From contig NZ_CP118946.1 of assembly GCF_029011175.1 (NCBI RefSeq), positions 1,980,680 through 2,044,679 of the forward strand: a stretch of DNA of 64,000 nt, in the 5' to 3' direction. This DNA comes from Winkia neuii. Its GTDB lineage: Bacteria > Actinomycetota > Actinomycetes > Actinomycetales > Actinomycetaceae. Position numbers and translations under genes: made by a program. Of this stretch, positions 40,593-48,576 are shown piece by piece. The stretch's first letter is position 1. The number at the start of each line of letters is the position of its first letter. Under the pieces are notes generated by a model, which had not been told where the DNA came from, ran no database searches, and saw nothing but the letters and a program-made list of their open reading frames with translations.

Positions 40593-41031
40593 ATGCGCAT
40601 TATGCTTTTAGAACGTACGCGCGGCATTCTTGGAGTGCTCAGTATCCCCCTGCTCTTCCCCCTACCCCTATTGGCGGCCGTATACGTGACCCGCTGGGTG
40701 CTGGGGGGAAGACGGGGCGCTCGTAAGCCCCCTGTGGGCTAGCTACCTCGTATGTGTTTTTCTATTTATATTGCTGCTCATCGTTGGCGGCGCTATCGAA
40801 GCTGGTACAAAGAAACTCTATTCACACGAATGGACCGGCCTGGCCGTATCCTTTGTAGTTGAAATACTTATAGCTGCAGCAATCTTGCGCCTAGTGGTGG
40901 CACCGCTGCTTGCCGCGGCAATTGCCGGCCTCCTTGGCGTGAGCTTGGAGTTTGCAGTCTTTCGCGGGCTGGCTCCGCTTTGGAAACACTTAGAGGCAGA
41001 AGCCGACAAGCACAGCGCCACCAAAAGCTAG
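40593..41031 (+). pseudogene. Small membrane protein frameshifted at a G6 tract
   Basis: Starting at the ATG at 40593 the frame encodes 49 residues (MRIMLLERTRGILGVLSIPLL...) and stops at 40742. The hydrophobic continuation (ALVSPLWASYLVCVFLFILLLIVGG ... LEAEADKHSATKS) is in another frame ending at 41031. Removing one G from GGGGGG at 40703-40708 joins them into a 145-residue protein with about four membrane segments. So this is a one-base insertion, a phase-variable tract, or a sequence error. No family recognised. It follows the YhgE/Pip gene by nine bases and may belong to that operon. Confidence 0.6.
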
Positions 41032-41061
41032 CGCATGTCTGCCGGGGGTATGCGCTAGCTT
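41025..41061. terminator. Bidirectional terminator between membrane gene and xylB
   Basis: AAGCTAGCGCAT and ATGCGCTAGCTT form a perfect 12-pair stem; on the minus strand TTTT follows (for xylB). It overlaps the stop of the membrane protein. Confidence 0.7.
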
Positions 41062-41073
41062 CCCGCCGCTACT

Positions 41074-42480
41074 TTAGAGAAGATCGCCCATAGCTTTGCG
41101 GAAAATTTCCCACGAGGGCGGCGCCTGGCCCGGGCTTACCTGCTTTATTACTTGCGGATCCCACTTGGGGCCTAGCTCAGCACCCGCGGCCAGTGCGGCC
41201 TGCCGGGCAGCCCCTTTTGCTACGTACTCGCCCGGGGCTGGTAGCGAAAGTGGGATCTGCATGATGTCAGCCAGGATCTGCAGCAGCACACTAGATTTTG
41301 CGCCGCCCCCAACTACCATCGCAGAAGAAATTTCAATTCCTCCGGCACGCACCGCCTCGAGCGTCGCCCTCATGTGGCAGGCCAAAGATTCGAAGGCGAG
41401 ACGCGCAAAATTTTCCCGCGTCATCGCTTCCGGACGCAGGTTCAAAATGCGCCCTGTGGCATCGGGGAGGTTCGGGGTGCGCTCACCCACAAAGTAGGGA
41501 ATCATGACCATGCCGCCGCAACCGGGTTCGCCCGCCTGGGCCAGCGCATCCAGTTCCTTATAGTCCGTCCCGAGGATCCGGCAGAAATAGTCCTGCACTA
41601 GCGAACCGTTCAGCGTGCAAGCTAGCGGCAGCCACTGCCCAGAAGCATCCATGAACCCGGTAACCCCACCAACCGCGTCGCGCACGGGATGGTCAGACCT
41701 AGCGGCCACCACCCCGGAGGTGCCCAGAGAAACCGAGGCCTCCCCGTGGGCAAGATTTAGCCCCAATGTTGCCCCCGCGTTGTCACCGCAGCCGGGCGCT
41801 ACCTTGCCGCCACCAAACTCTGCACTTGCTTCTCCGACAACCTCGGCGGGGCCGGCGATGCGGGGCAGAATTATCTGGCGGGCTTCGGCCTCGCTAATGC
41901 GCAGCGCGTGCGCCAAAATGTCATACCTATAGCTGGCATCATCACAGTCCACATACCCTGTGCCAGAGGCATCCGAGCGGTCCGTCACCAGATCTTCTAG
42001 GCGGCCACTGCCCATGATCTTCCAGGTCAGCCAGTCGTGTGGCAGGCAGATCGCAGCGATGCGCCCTACGTTCTGCGGCTCATTGTCTGCAATCCACCGC
42101 AGCTTCGACACCGTAAGGGAAGCGACGGGAACAGAGCCTACGGCCTCGGCCCAAAATTCGCGCCCCTTTTCCTCGACCAATGCTGCTGCGGCCGGCGCCG
42201 CCTTCGTATCATTCCATAGCTGGGCGGGACGAATCACCTGACCGTCCGCATCAAGCAACACCATGCCGTGCTGCTGTCCCCCAACTGCCAGCGCGGCTAC
42301 ATCTTCCAGCCCACCCGCATCCGTCACGGCGGCCTGGAGGGCGGTAAACCATTCCCCCGGGTCCACTTCGGTTCCGCCTGGATGCGAAGCACGCCCCTGA
42401 CGGACTACCTGCCCGCTGTCGGTATCGAGCACAAGCACTTTGGTGGATTGAGTAGAAGAATCGATTCCTGCTACGTACAT
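41074..42480 (-). CDS. xylB: Xylulokinase
   Basis: 468 residues of the FGGY kinase family. N-terminal phosphate-binding MYVAGIDSSTQSTKVLVLD, AVGGQQHGMVLLD with substrate contacts, LWNDTKA, FGGGKVAPGCGDNAG and the C-terminal GGGAKSSVLLQILADIMQIPL are all present. Phosphorylates D-xylulose, the product of xylose isomerase, to xylulose 5-phosphate. GGGAG lies just before the ATG. Divergent from xylA over a 241-base shared control region. Confidence 0.93.
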   Translation of the reverse strand: MYVAGIDSSTQSTKVLVLDTDSGQVVRQGRASHPGGTEVDPGEWFTALQAAVTDAGGLEDVAALAVGGQQHGMVLLDADGQVIRPAQLWNDTKAAPAAAALVEEKGREFWAEAVGSVPVASLTVSKLRWIADNEPQNVGRIAAICLPHDWLTWKIMGSGRLEDLVTDRSDASGTGYVDCDDASYRYDILAHALRISEAEARQIILPRIAGPAEVVGEASAEFGGGKVAPGCGDNAGATLGLNLAHGEASVSLGTSGVVAARSDHPVRDAVGGVTGFMDASGQWLPLACTLNGSLVQDYFCRILGTDYKELDALAQAGEPGCGGMVMIPYFVGERTPNLPDATGRILNLRPEAMTRENFARLAFESLACHMRATLEAVRAGGIEISSAMVVGGGAKSSVLLQILADIMQIPLSLPAPGEYVAKGAARQAALAAGAELGPKWDPQVIKQVSPGQAPPSWEIFRKAMGDLL

Positions 42481-42658
42481 CTTGACTCCCGCTGTTGCGT
42501 CAACTTTGGCGCCGTCGTCGTCGACTTTGTTTTATGTAATAACTATAGGCTACAAATAAGACTTTGCTACCGCAATAGCCTAATAGTGGGCATTTTACAT
42601 ACGTCTCTGATCTTGGGCTTTACCCCTTGCCAAGGCTGCGCCCCGCTGCTAACGTTCC

Positions 42659-42681
42659 TTTTGTAACGCATCATTACAAAG
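42659..42681 (+). promoter_or_regulatory. Predicted xylose operator before xylA
   Basis: TTTGTAA (42660-42666) and TTACAAA (42674-42680) form a perfect inverted repeat with a seven-base spacer, 41 bases before the xylA start in the divergent xylB-xylA control region (42481-42721). A related half-site, TATGTAATAAC, is near 42533. Likely bound by the ROK repressor encoded nearby. Confidence 0.5.
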
Positions 42682-42721
42682 TCGTGAGGCAAGCCCTCCG
42701 GCTAAGTACGAGGAGGTACAA

Positions 42722-44068
42722 ATGTCTGACCTTTGGAATTTCGAAAAGATCCCTTACGTAGGCACCGCTGACCCGAAGCAGGGCCTCGGCTTCCACTACT
42801 ACCAGCCCGACAAAGTTGTAGCCGGAAAGAAGATGTCCGAATGGTGCCGCTTCGCGATTGCCTACTGGCACACGTTCAACCAACGGCTAGTCGATCCCTT
42901 CGGCGACGGCACTGCGCAGCGCCCCTACGATAAATATTCTGACCCGATGGAACTGGCGCTCGCCAAAGTAGATTACTCGTTCGAGTTCTACCAGAAGCTA
43001 GGCGCAGAGTTCTTCTGCTTCCACGACCGCGACATTGCCCCCGAGGGCGGCACGCTTCGCGAAACCAACAAGAATCTGGACAAGGTTGTTGACCGCATCG
43101 AGGCGCGACAGAAAGAAACCGGCATCAAACTGCTGTGGAACACGTGCAACCTGTTCACCAACCCCCGTTTCCAGGCAGGGGCAGCCACTTCGCCCTTCGC
43201 AGACATCTATGCTTACGCTGGTGGGCAGCTGAAGCACTCCCTAGAGATCGCGAAGCGCCTGGGCGCAGAAAACTACGTGTTCTGGGGCGGACGCGAAGGC
43301 TACGAGACCCTGTGGAACACCGACCTGAAGCGCGAGCAGGACCATATGGCCGCCTTCTTCCACGCAGCCGTAGACTACGCGAAGGAAATCGGCTTGGACG
43401 CCCAGTTCCTGATCGAGCCAAAGCCGAAGGAGCCGACCACCCACCAGTACGACTTCGACGCGGCAACCACGATCGCCTTCCTGAAGACTTACGATCTGGA
43501 CAAGGATTTCAAGCTGAACCTAGAGGGCAACCACGCCAACCTGGCGGGGCACTCCTACCAGCACGAGATCCGAGTGGCACGCTCTGCCGGATTGCTCGGC
43601 TCGCTGGACGCAAACCAGGGTGACAAGCTACTGGGTTGGGACCTGGACGAATTCCCTTCCGACCTGTACGAAACCACGTCCGTGATGTGGGAAATCCTGG
43701 CCGAGGGCGGAATTGGCGCCAAGGGCGGCCTCAACTTCGATGCCAAGCCTCGCCGCTCCTCCTACACCGAACGCGACCTCTTCGCCGCCCACGTCGTAGG
43801 CATGGACTCCTTTGCTGCCGGCCTGCTGGTAGCTGCCAAGCTGCATGAAGATAGCGTAATCGAAGACCTCCTCAAGGAACGCTACGGCAGCTTCGATTCG
43901 GGAATTGGCGCCCAGGTGGAAGCCGGCAAGGCATCCCTGGCAGAGCTAGAGGAATACGCCCTCGACAAGAAGCAGTCGGAGCTCATTTCCGCGAACGAAC
44001 CGGGCAACCTAGAAGCCATTAAGGCAACTATCAACAACTACATTGTCAAAGCGCTAGCTGAAGCATAG
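42722..44068 (+). CDS. xylA: Xylose isomerase
   Basis: 448 residues, class II xylose isomerase length. Catalytic and metal motifs are present: [12 protein letters not shown] (His and Asp), [32 protein letters not shown] and [20 protein letters not shown]. Converts D-xylose to D-xylulose in the cytoplasm, with divalent metal. AGGAGG is six bases before the ATG. A hairpin follows, then the sugar porter gene. Confidence 0.97.
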   Translation: MSDLWNFEKIPYVGTADPKQGLGFHYYQPDKVVAGKKMSEWCRFAIAYWHTFNQRLVDPFGDGTAQRPYDKYSDPMELALAKVDYSFEFYQKLGAEFFCFHDRDIAPEGGTLRETNKNLDKVVDRIEARQKETGIKLLWNTCNLFTNPRFQAGAATSPFADIYAYAGGQLKHSLEIAKRLGAENYVFWGGREGYETLWNTDLKREQDHMAAFFHAAVDYAKEIGLDAQFLIEPKPKEPTTHQYDFDAATTIAFLKTYDLDKDFKLNLEGNHANLAGHSYQHEIRVARSAGLLGSLDANQGDKLLGWDLDEFPSDLYETTSVMWEILAEGGIGAKGGLNFDAKPRRSSYTERDLFAAHVVGMDSFAAGLLVAAKLHEDSVIEDLLKERYGSFDSGIGAQVEAGKASLAELEEYALDKKQSELISANEPGNLEAIKATINNYIVKALAEA

Positions 44069-44075
44069 GCGCAAC

Positions 44076-44097
44076 GGCCGGGCCTACGGGCCCGGCC
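44076..44097 (+). terminator. Stable hairpin between xylA and the sugar porter
   Basis: GGCCGGGCC and GGCCCGGCC, perfect nine-pair stem with TACG loop, eight bases after the xylA stop. No T-run, so it may stabilise xylA mRNA or reduce, rather than stop, read-through. Confidence 0.45.
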
Positions 44098-44146
44098 ACA
44101 CAACTTACTGTGGCCGCGAGCGCGGCCTGACCATTGGCGGTTTCTA

Positions 44147-45499
44147 ATGCGTAAAATCTCTATGACCTTCGTGTACCTTTTTGGGTCTTTAGGAGGTCTG
44201 CTCTTTGGCTATGACACTGGTGTCATCAGCGGAGCCATTTTGTTTATTCAAGACCAGTTGCATCTGGCGTCTTGGGGGCAGGGATGGGTTGTCAGCGCAG
44301 TACTGCTGGGAGCTGTTATTGGGGCTGCGGCTATAGGACCGCTCTCTGACAAGTATGGGCGACGCCGCCTGGTACTTCTTGCCTCTGTAATCTTCTTTGT
44401 AGGTGCGATCGGTTCAGGGCTAGCCCACTCGGTCGCTGTCCTTATAATTTCCAGGCTGATCTTGGGCCTAGGCGTGGGGACTGCTTCGGCTCTAGTTCCC
44501 ACTTACCTGTCCGAAATGTCGCCGGTGTCCAAGCGTGGCTTCATCACCGGCCTCTTCCAACTGATGGTTATGACCGGGATCTTGCTGGCCTACATAACCA
44601 ACTACGCCTTCGCCGGCTTCTACACCGGGTGGCGGTGGATGCTGGGCCTGGCGGCGCTTCCTGCAGCAATTCTGTTCTTCGGTGCACTAGTGCTTCCCGA
44701 ATCGCCCCGCTATCTGATCAAGATTGGTAAGCGTGGGGCCGCCCACCGCGTCCTCGATTCCATGTACCGCGGGCACGAGGGCGAAATTGAAGCTAAGATT
44801 GCCGAAATTGACCAGCAAGCCGCTATTCAGCAGGGCGGGTGGAGCGAACTATTCGGAAAGACTGCCCGCCCGGCACTAATCGCCGCCCTCGGGCTGGCAA
44901 TATTCCAGCAGATCATGGGCTGCAACACCGTGCTGTACTACGCTCCCACGATCTTCACCGACGTTGGCTTTGGCGTGAACGCCGCACTGCTCGCCCACAT
45001 CGGGATTGGCATCTTCAACGTGATCGTGACCGTGCTGGGCATTTGGCTGATGGACAAGGTAAACCGCAAATCGATGCTAGTTGGCGGCGCGATCGGGATG
45101 GCAGTATCGCTAATCACCATGAGCGTCGGCATGCACTTCTCGGGTCGTAGCCAGCTGGCCGCCTACCTGTGTGCCATAGCACTGACCATTTACATCGCTT
45201 TCTTCTCGGCCACTTGGGGACCGGTCATGTGGGTCATGATTGGCGAAATGTTCCCGCTGAATATCCGCGGCCTAGGCAATTCCTTCGGCGCGGTGATTAA
45301 CTGGGCGGCGAACTCGATCGTGTCTCTGACCTTCCCGTTCCTACTTAGCTTCTTCGGGACCGGCTACCTGTTCTTCGGATACGCGGCAGCCTGCGTGCTG
45401 GCCATTATCTTCACCCAGAAGATGGTGTTCGAGACTCGCAACCGCTCCCTTGAAGAGATTGAGGAATCTCTTCGCGCAAACGCGGCAAAAGTCGCATAA
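44147..45499 (+). CDS. MFS sugar:proton symporter (xylose porter type)
   Basis: 450 residues with twelve membrane segments and the sugar-porter signatures: GYDTGVISGA in helix 1, GPLSDKYGRRR between helices 2 and 3, PTYLSEMSP, PESPRYLIKIGK at the end of the N half, and FQQIMGCNTVLYYAP in helix 7. Similar to XylE/AraE-type porters; with xylA just upstream it most likely imports xylose, though arabinose cannot be excluded. Confidence 0.9.
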   Translation: MRKISMTFVYLFGSLGGLLFGYDTGVISGAILFIQDQLHLASWGQGWVVSAVLLGAVIGAAAIGPLSDKYGRRRLVLLASVIFFVGAIGSGLAHSVAVLIISRLILGLGVGTASALVPTYLSEMSPVSKRGFITGLFQLMVMTGILLAYITNYAFAGFYTGWRWMLGLAALPAAILFFGALVLPESPRYLIKIGKRGAAHRVLDSMYRGHEGEIEAKIAEIDQQAAIQQGGWSELFGKTARPALIAALGLAIFQQIMGCNTVLYYAPTIFTDVGFGVNAALLAHIGIGIFNVIVTVLGIWLMDKVNRKSMLVGGAIGMAVSLITMSVGMHFSGRSQLAAYLCAIALTIYIAFFSATWGPVMWVMIGEMFPLNIRGLGNSFGAVINWAANSIVSLTFPFLLSFFGTGYLFFGYAAACVLAIIFTQKMVFETRNRSLEEIEESLRANAAKVA

Positions 45500-45513
45500 T
45501 CTATCCCGAAGTA

Positions 45514-45548
45514 GGCCACCACCTAAGGATTTACCATTGATGGTGGCC
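45514..45548 (+). terminator. Hairpin after the sugar porter
   Basis: GGCCACCA and TGGTGGCC, perfect eight-pair stem with a 19-base loop, 14 bases after the stop. Confidence 0.45.
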
Positions 45549-45584
45549 CACTTTGGGTTTGCAGCGTGAGTAGAAAGGGCGGCA

Positions 45585-46777
45585 ATGATGACGGTCGGGA
45601 AGAATTCCCAATCCTTGCGGCAGGAAAACCTTCGCTTGCTGCTGCAAAACATCCTTTCTTCTGGGGAGGCCCTCTCTAGGGCCACCCTGGCCAAGCAGGT
45701 AGGTCTTGCTCGTCCAACCGTTTCGAGGTTGGTCGATGAACTGGTGGATCTGGGAATTGTTAGCGAACTGGCGCCCGTCCGCAACACCGTGGGCAGGCCG
45801 GCTGCACCATTGGTTGCCCGCGCCGGCGTCCGCTGTTCGGTGGGCGTAGAGGTGAATCTGAATTACCTGGCAGTGGTAGTGCTGGATTTGGCCGGGGCAG
45901 AGCTGTTCAAAGTGTGTGATTCCTTTACTTCCCGCACCGCCTCCCCCAAGCAGGTCATAGCGAGGGCGTTCACCCTGCTTAGAGATTTCCTTCCCCCTGC
46001 AGGCATGCAGGTCGTGTCCATCTGGCTGGCTGTTCCCGGATTGGTTAGCCTAGACCGCAAAACAGTTGTCACTTCCCCCAACCTGGGATGGGAAAACGTG
46101 ACCCCCAGCGATTTTGTGGAGGATGGCCCCACGGATTCAGCCGCCGGCATTAGCCCAGCCAACCTAGTCTTGGCGAACGAGGCCGACGCCTCCGCCTACA
46201 CCTATATTTACTCGGCACCCGGAAGACTAAACCCGGATGCCACCTTCTTATACCTGTCCGCCAAGGTCGGCATTGGCGCCGCAATTGTGCGCGGGGAAAA
46301 ATTTTTGGCGGCCAGCATGGATGGGCCGGGGAAATAGGGCACACCTGTGTCGACTCGGCAGGGCCGGCTTGCCGCTGCGGTTCCAACGGATGCTTGGAAC
46401 AGTACGCGGGCCTCGAAGCGATGGCCCGCCGGGCGGGATTGAAAGAGGACGCCTCAATTGACCAACTACTTACTGCAGCCGAGCAGGGGGACACTAAAGC
46501 CGAACACGCCCTGTGCGAGTGTGCGCGCGCCCTCGGGATAGCGGTGGCGAACGTGCTGAATCTGCTGGATTTAGACCTGGTGATCTTGGGAGGCCACCTG
46601 GCCGCGCTCCACGACCAAATCAGCAACATGTTCCTGGCAGAACTGCGCCACCGCGTCCTCTCTTCGCGCTGGGCCAGTATTTCAGTGCGCCCTTCAAAAT
46701 ACGGCAGATTCACTGCGGCCCGCGGCGCCGCACTCGCCGGGCTGGAAGCCTTCGTGCGTAACCCTGAGGCCTGGTAG
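45585..46777 (+). pseudogene. ROK family repressor (xylR-like) with a one-base frameshift
   Basis: Residues 1-250 form a MarR-like HTH (ALSRATLAKQVGLARPTVSRLVDEL) plus the first ROK half (SAKVGIGAAIVRGEKFLA). The frame then stops at 46337 right after DGPGK. One base more in the GGGG at 46329-46332 would give [32 protein letters not shown], the ROK zinc motif, and continue to 46777. The total length (1193 bases) is one short of 398 codons. So the gene has lost a G, is phase-variable, or is mis-sequenced. Its place beside xylA and a sugar porter marks it as the xylose repressor. If truly truncated, xyl genes may be constitutive. Confidence 0.8.
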
Positions 46778-46865
46778 CACCACTCCCGCATTCTCTAGCG
46801 GAAGAAAAGCGCTACCAACGCGACCATAATGGAGGGCAGAAAATACGCTTTCGTAGGGAGTTGTG

Positions 46866-48314
46866 ATGACAAGGTTTGTGCCCGCCCCGGCAGCACTGGG
46901 ACATGTACTTCTGCAGAACGTCACGGTAGTAGATCCGCGTGCCGGCAAGGCCCAGGCTGGCCAGGACGTGCTGGTAAAAGACGGCAAGATCGTAAAGGTC
47001 AGCAACCATCCCGCCGATGCCGAGGGCGCCACCATGGTTGACGCAACCGGCCTATTCGCCCTCCCCGGCTACAACGACATGCACTGTCACGCACTAAACA
47101 TGCCAGACCAGGTAGCCACCCCCAACGCCCTCATGCTGGCTGCGGGCGTTACCGGATACCGCCACATGTCGGGCAGCAACAAAGTGCTGGATCAGCGTAA
47201 AGAGGGCACTCTGCCCACTTCGTTGGGCGCCCCCGAGGTGCTGGCGATTTCCGGGCCGCTGCTGACTCCCATAAGCGCAGGCAATCCCGACGCGGCCCGC
47301 AAAGCAGTGCGTGCCCAGGCTAAGCGCGGCGCCGACTTCATCAAGGTAGGCATGGTTTCGGCCAGTGTTTTCCGCGCCCTGATGGATGAGGCCAACAAGA
47401 TTGGCATTCCCGTGGCGGGTCATCTGCCCGAACACGTTGATCCGCGCGAGGCCGCCGACCTAGGCATGAAATGCATCGAACACATTGGCCCGGGCGCGGT
47501 CATGCTGGCGCCAGCTTCCACCGAAGAGGAGAAGGTTCGAAACACCAATTCCCCGAAGGACATCCGAGATCTACCCACGTTCAACTTCCCCTTTAGAGAC
47601 GAAATTGCAGTGCGGCTGATGGACCCGATCATCACCAATCCGCGCACTATCACCAGCGAGAATGGGGCCAAGGCCATGATCTTGGCCTACCAGTCTTTCA
47701 GCGACGAGCGCGCCGGGCAGCTCGCCGCCTACCTGAAGCAGCGCGGCACCTGGCAGTGCGCCACCCTAATCCGCCTGCACACCCAGAATTTCGCCACTGA
47801 TCCGGTGCACGCCCGCGATCCGCGGCGTACTTACCTGCCCGAGTGGCGGTTGAAGAAGTGGGACAAGTCGGGCAAGAAGTTCGACAATCTGGGTCCCAAG
47901 ATTAAGGACGCGCTGGCAATGAACTGGGAGTGTCAGAAGCGCCTGGCCGGGATTATTGCCGCCGAGGGCGTGCCCATGATCGCGGGCACTGACGCCGTAG
48001 GGGCAACCGGGATTATTGCAGGTTTGGGCTTGTTCGACGAGTTCAAGTTGTTGCGCTCTGCCGGAGTGAAGTCGCTAGAAATCCTACGGCAGGCCACCTG
48101 CTACCCCGCCGACTTCTTGGATCGAGCCGACTCGATGGGCAAGATTGCGGAAGGCTACGGGGCAAATATGGTGCTGTTGGGCTCCGATCCGCTGGCGGAT
48201 TGGACCGAGGAGGATTGCCCGCTCCAGGACGTGCAGGCGGTAATGCGGGCGGGAGCCTACTGGGATCGCCCGCGCCTTGACCAGACGCTCCGCAACCTGC
48301 AGGCGAACTTCTAG
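46866..48314 (+). CDS. Amidohydrolase family protein
   Basis: 482 residues. Metal-ligand motifs are NDMHCH (HxH) after a typical N-terminal small barrel (VLLQNVTVVDPRAGK ... DGKIVKV), FIKVG for the bridging Lys, VAGHLPEH and IEHIGPG for His, and MIAGTDAV for the final Asp. Imidazolonepropionase-like/prolidase-like branch; the substrate is unknown. AGGGAG precedes the ATG at 46866. Monocistronic by appearance, with a hairpin 40 bases after the stop. Confidence 0.85.
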   Translation: MTRFVPAPAALGHVLLQNVTVVDPRAGKAQAGQDVLVKDGKIVKVSNHPADAEGATMVDATGLFALPGYNDMHCHALNMPDQVATPNALMLAAGVTGYRHMSGSNKVLDQRKEGTLPTSLGAPEVLAISGPLLTPISAGNPDAARKAVRAQAKRGADFIKVGMVSASVFRALMDEANKIGIPVAGHLPEHVDPREAADLGMKCIEHIGPGAVMLAPASTEEEKVRNTNSPKDIRDLPTFNFPFRDEIAVRLMDPIITNPRTITSENGAKAMILAYQSFSDERAGQLAAYLKQRGTWQCATLIRLHTQNFATDPVHARDPRRTYLPEWRLKKWDKSGKKFDNLGPKIKDALAMNWECQKRLAGIIAAEGVPMIAGTDAVGATGIIAGLGLFDEFKLLRSAGVKSLEILRQATCYPADFLDRADSMGKIAEGYGANMVLLGSDPLADWTEEDCPLQDVQAVMRAGAYWDRPRLDQTLRNLQANF

Positions 48315-48354
48315 GTAATAACCTGTAAGGATTTTTGCGTAAATGTAAGGTTTT

Positions 48355-48385
48355 GCCGCCCTCGACATTCCCTTGCGGAGGGCGG
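48355..48385 (+). terminator. Hairpin after the amidohydrolase gene
   Basis: GCCGCCCTC and GAGGGCGGC, perfect nine-pair stem with a 13-base loop. No T-run follows. The rest of the 48315-48529 gap shows no gene. Confidence 0.45.
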
Positions 48386-48529
48386 CCCCGCATTTAGTGT
48401 TACCGTCTGCTAGGTATTGCCCACCTGGGCGGACACGGGTGAATAACGGCTTTTTGCTGCCCTTTTTGCGGCCGAGCGCAGCGCGACAGCGGCGCTGATG
48501 TTCGCTAGAAACTTACTGTCTTCAAAGCC

Positions 48530-48572
48530 ATAGGATTAAGGGTGCATTTAAACTAAATGACACTTATCCTAT
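48530..48572 (+). promoter_or_regulatory. Predicted leaderless promoter and inverted repeat before fdhF
   Basis: -10 TATCCT at 48565-48570 is six bases before the ATG, so the mRNA would be leaderless. ATAGGAT (48530-48536) and ATCCTAT (48566-48572) form a wide inverted repeat overlapping the -10, suggesting a repressor operator. No clear -35. Confidence 0.4.
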
Positions 48573-48576
48573 AGGC

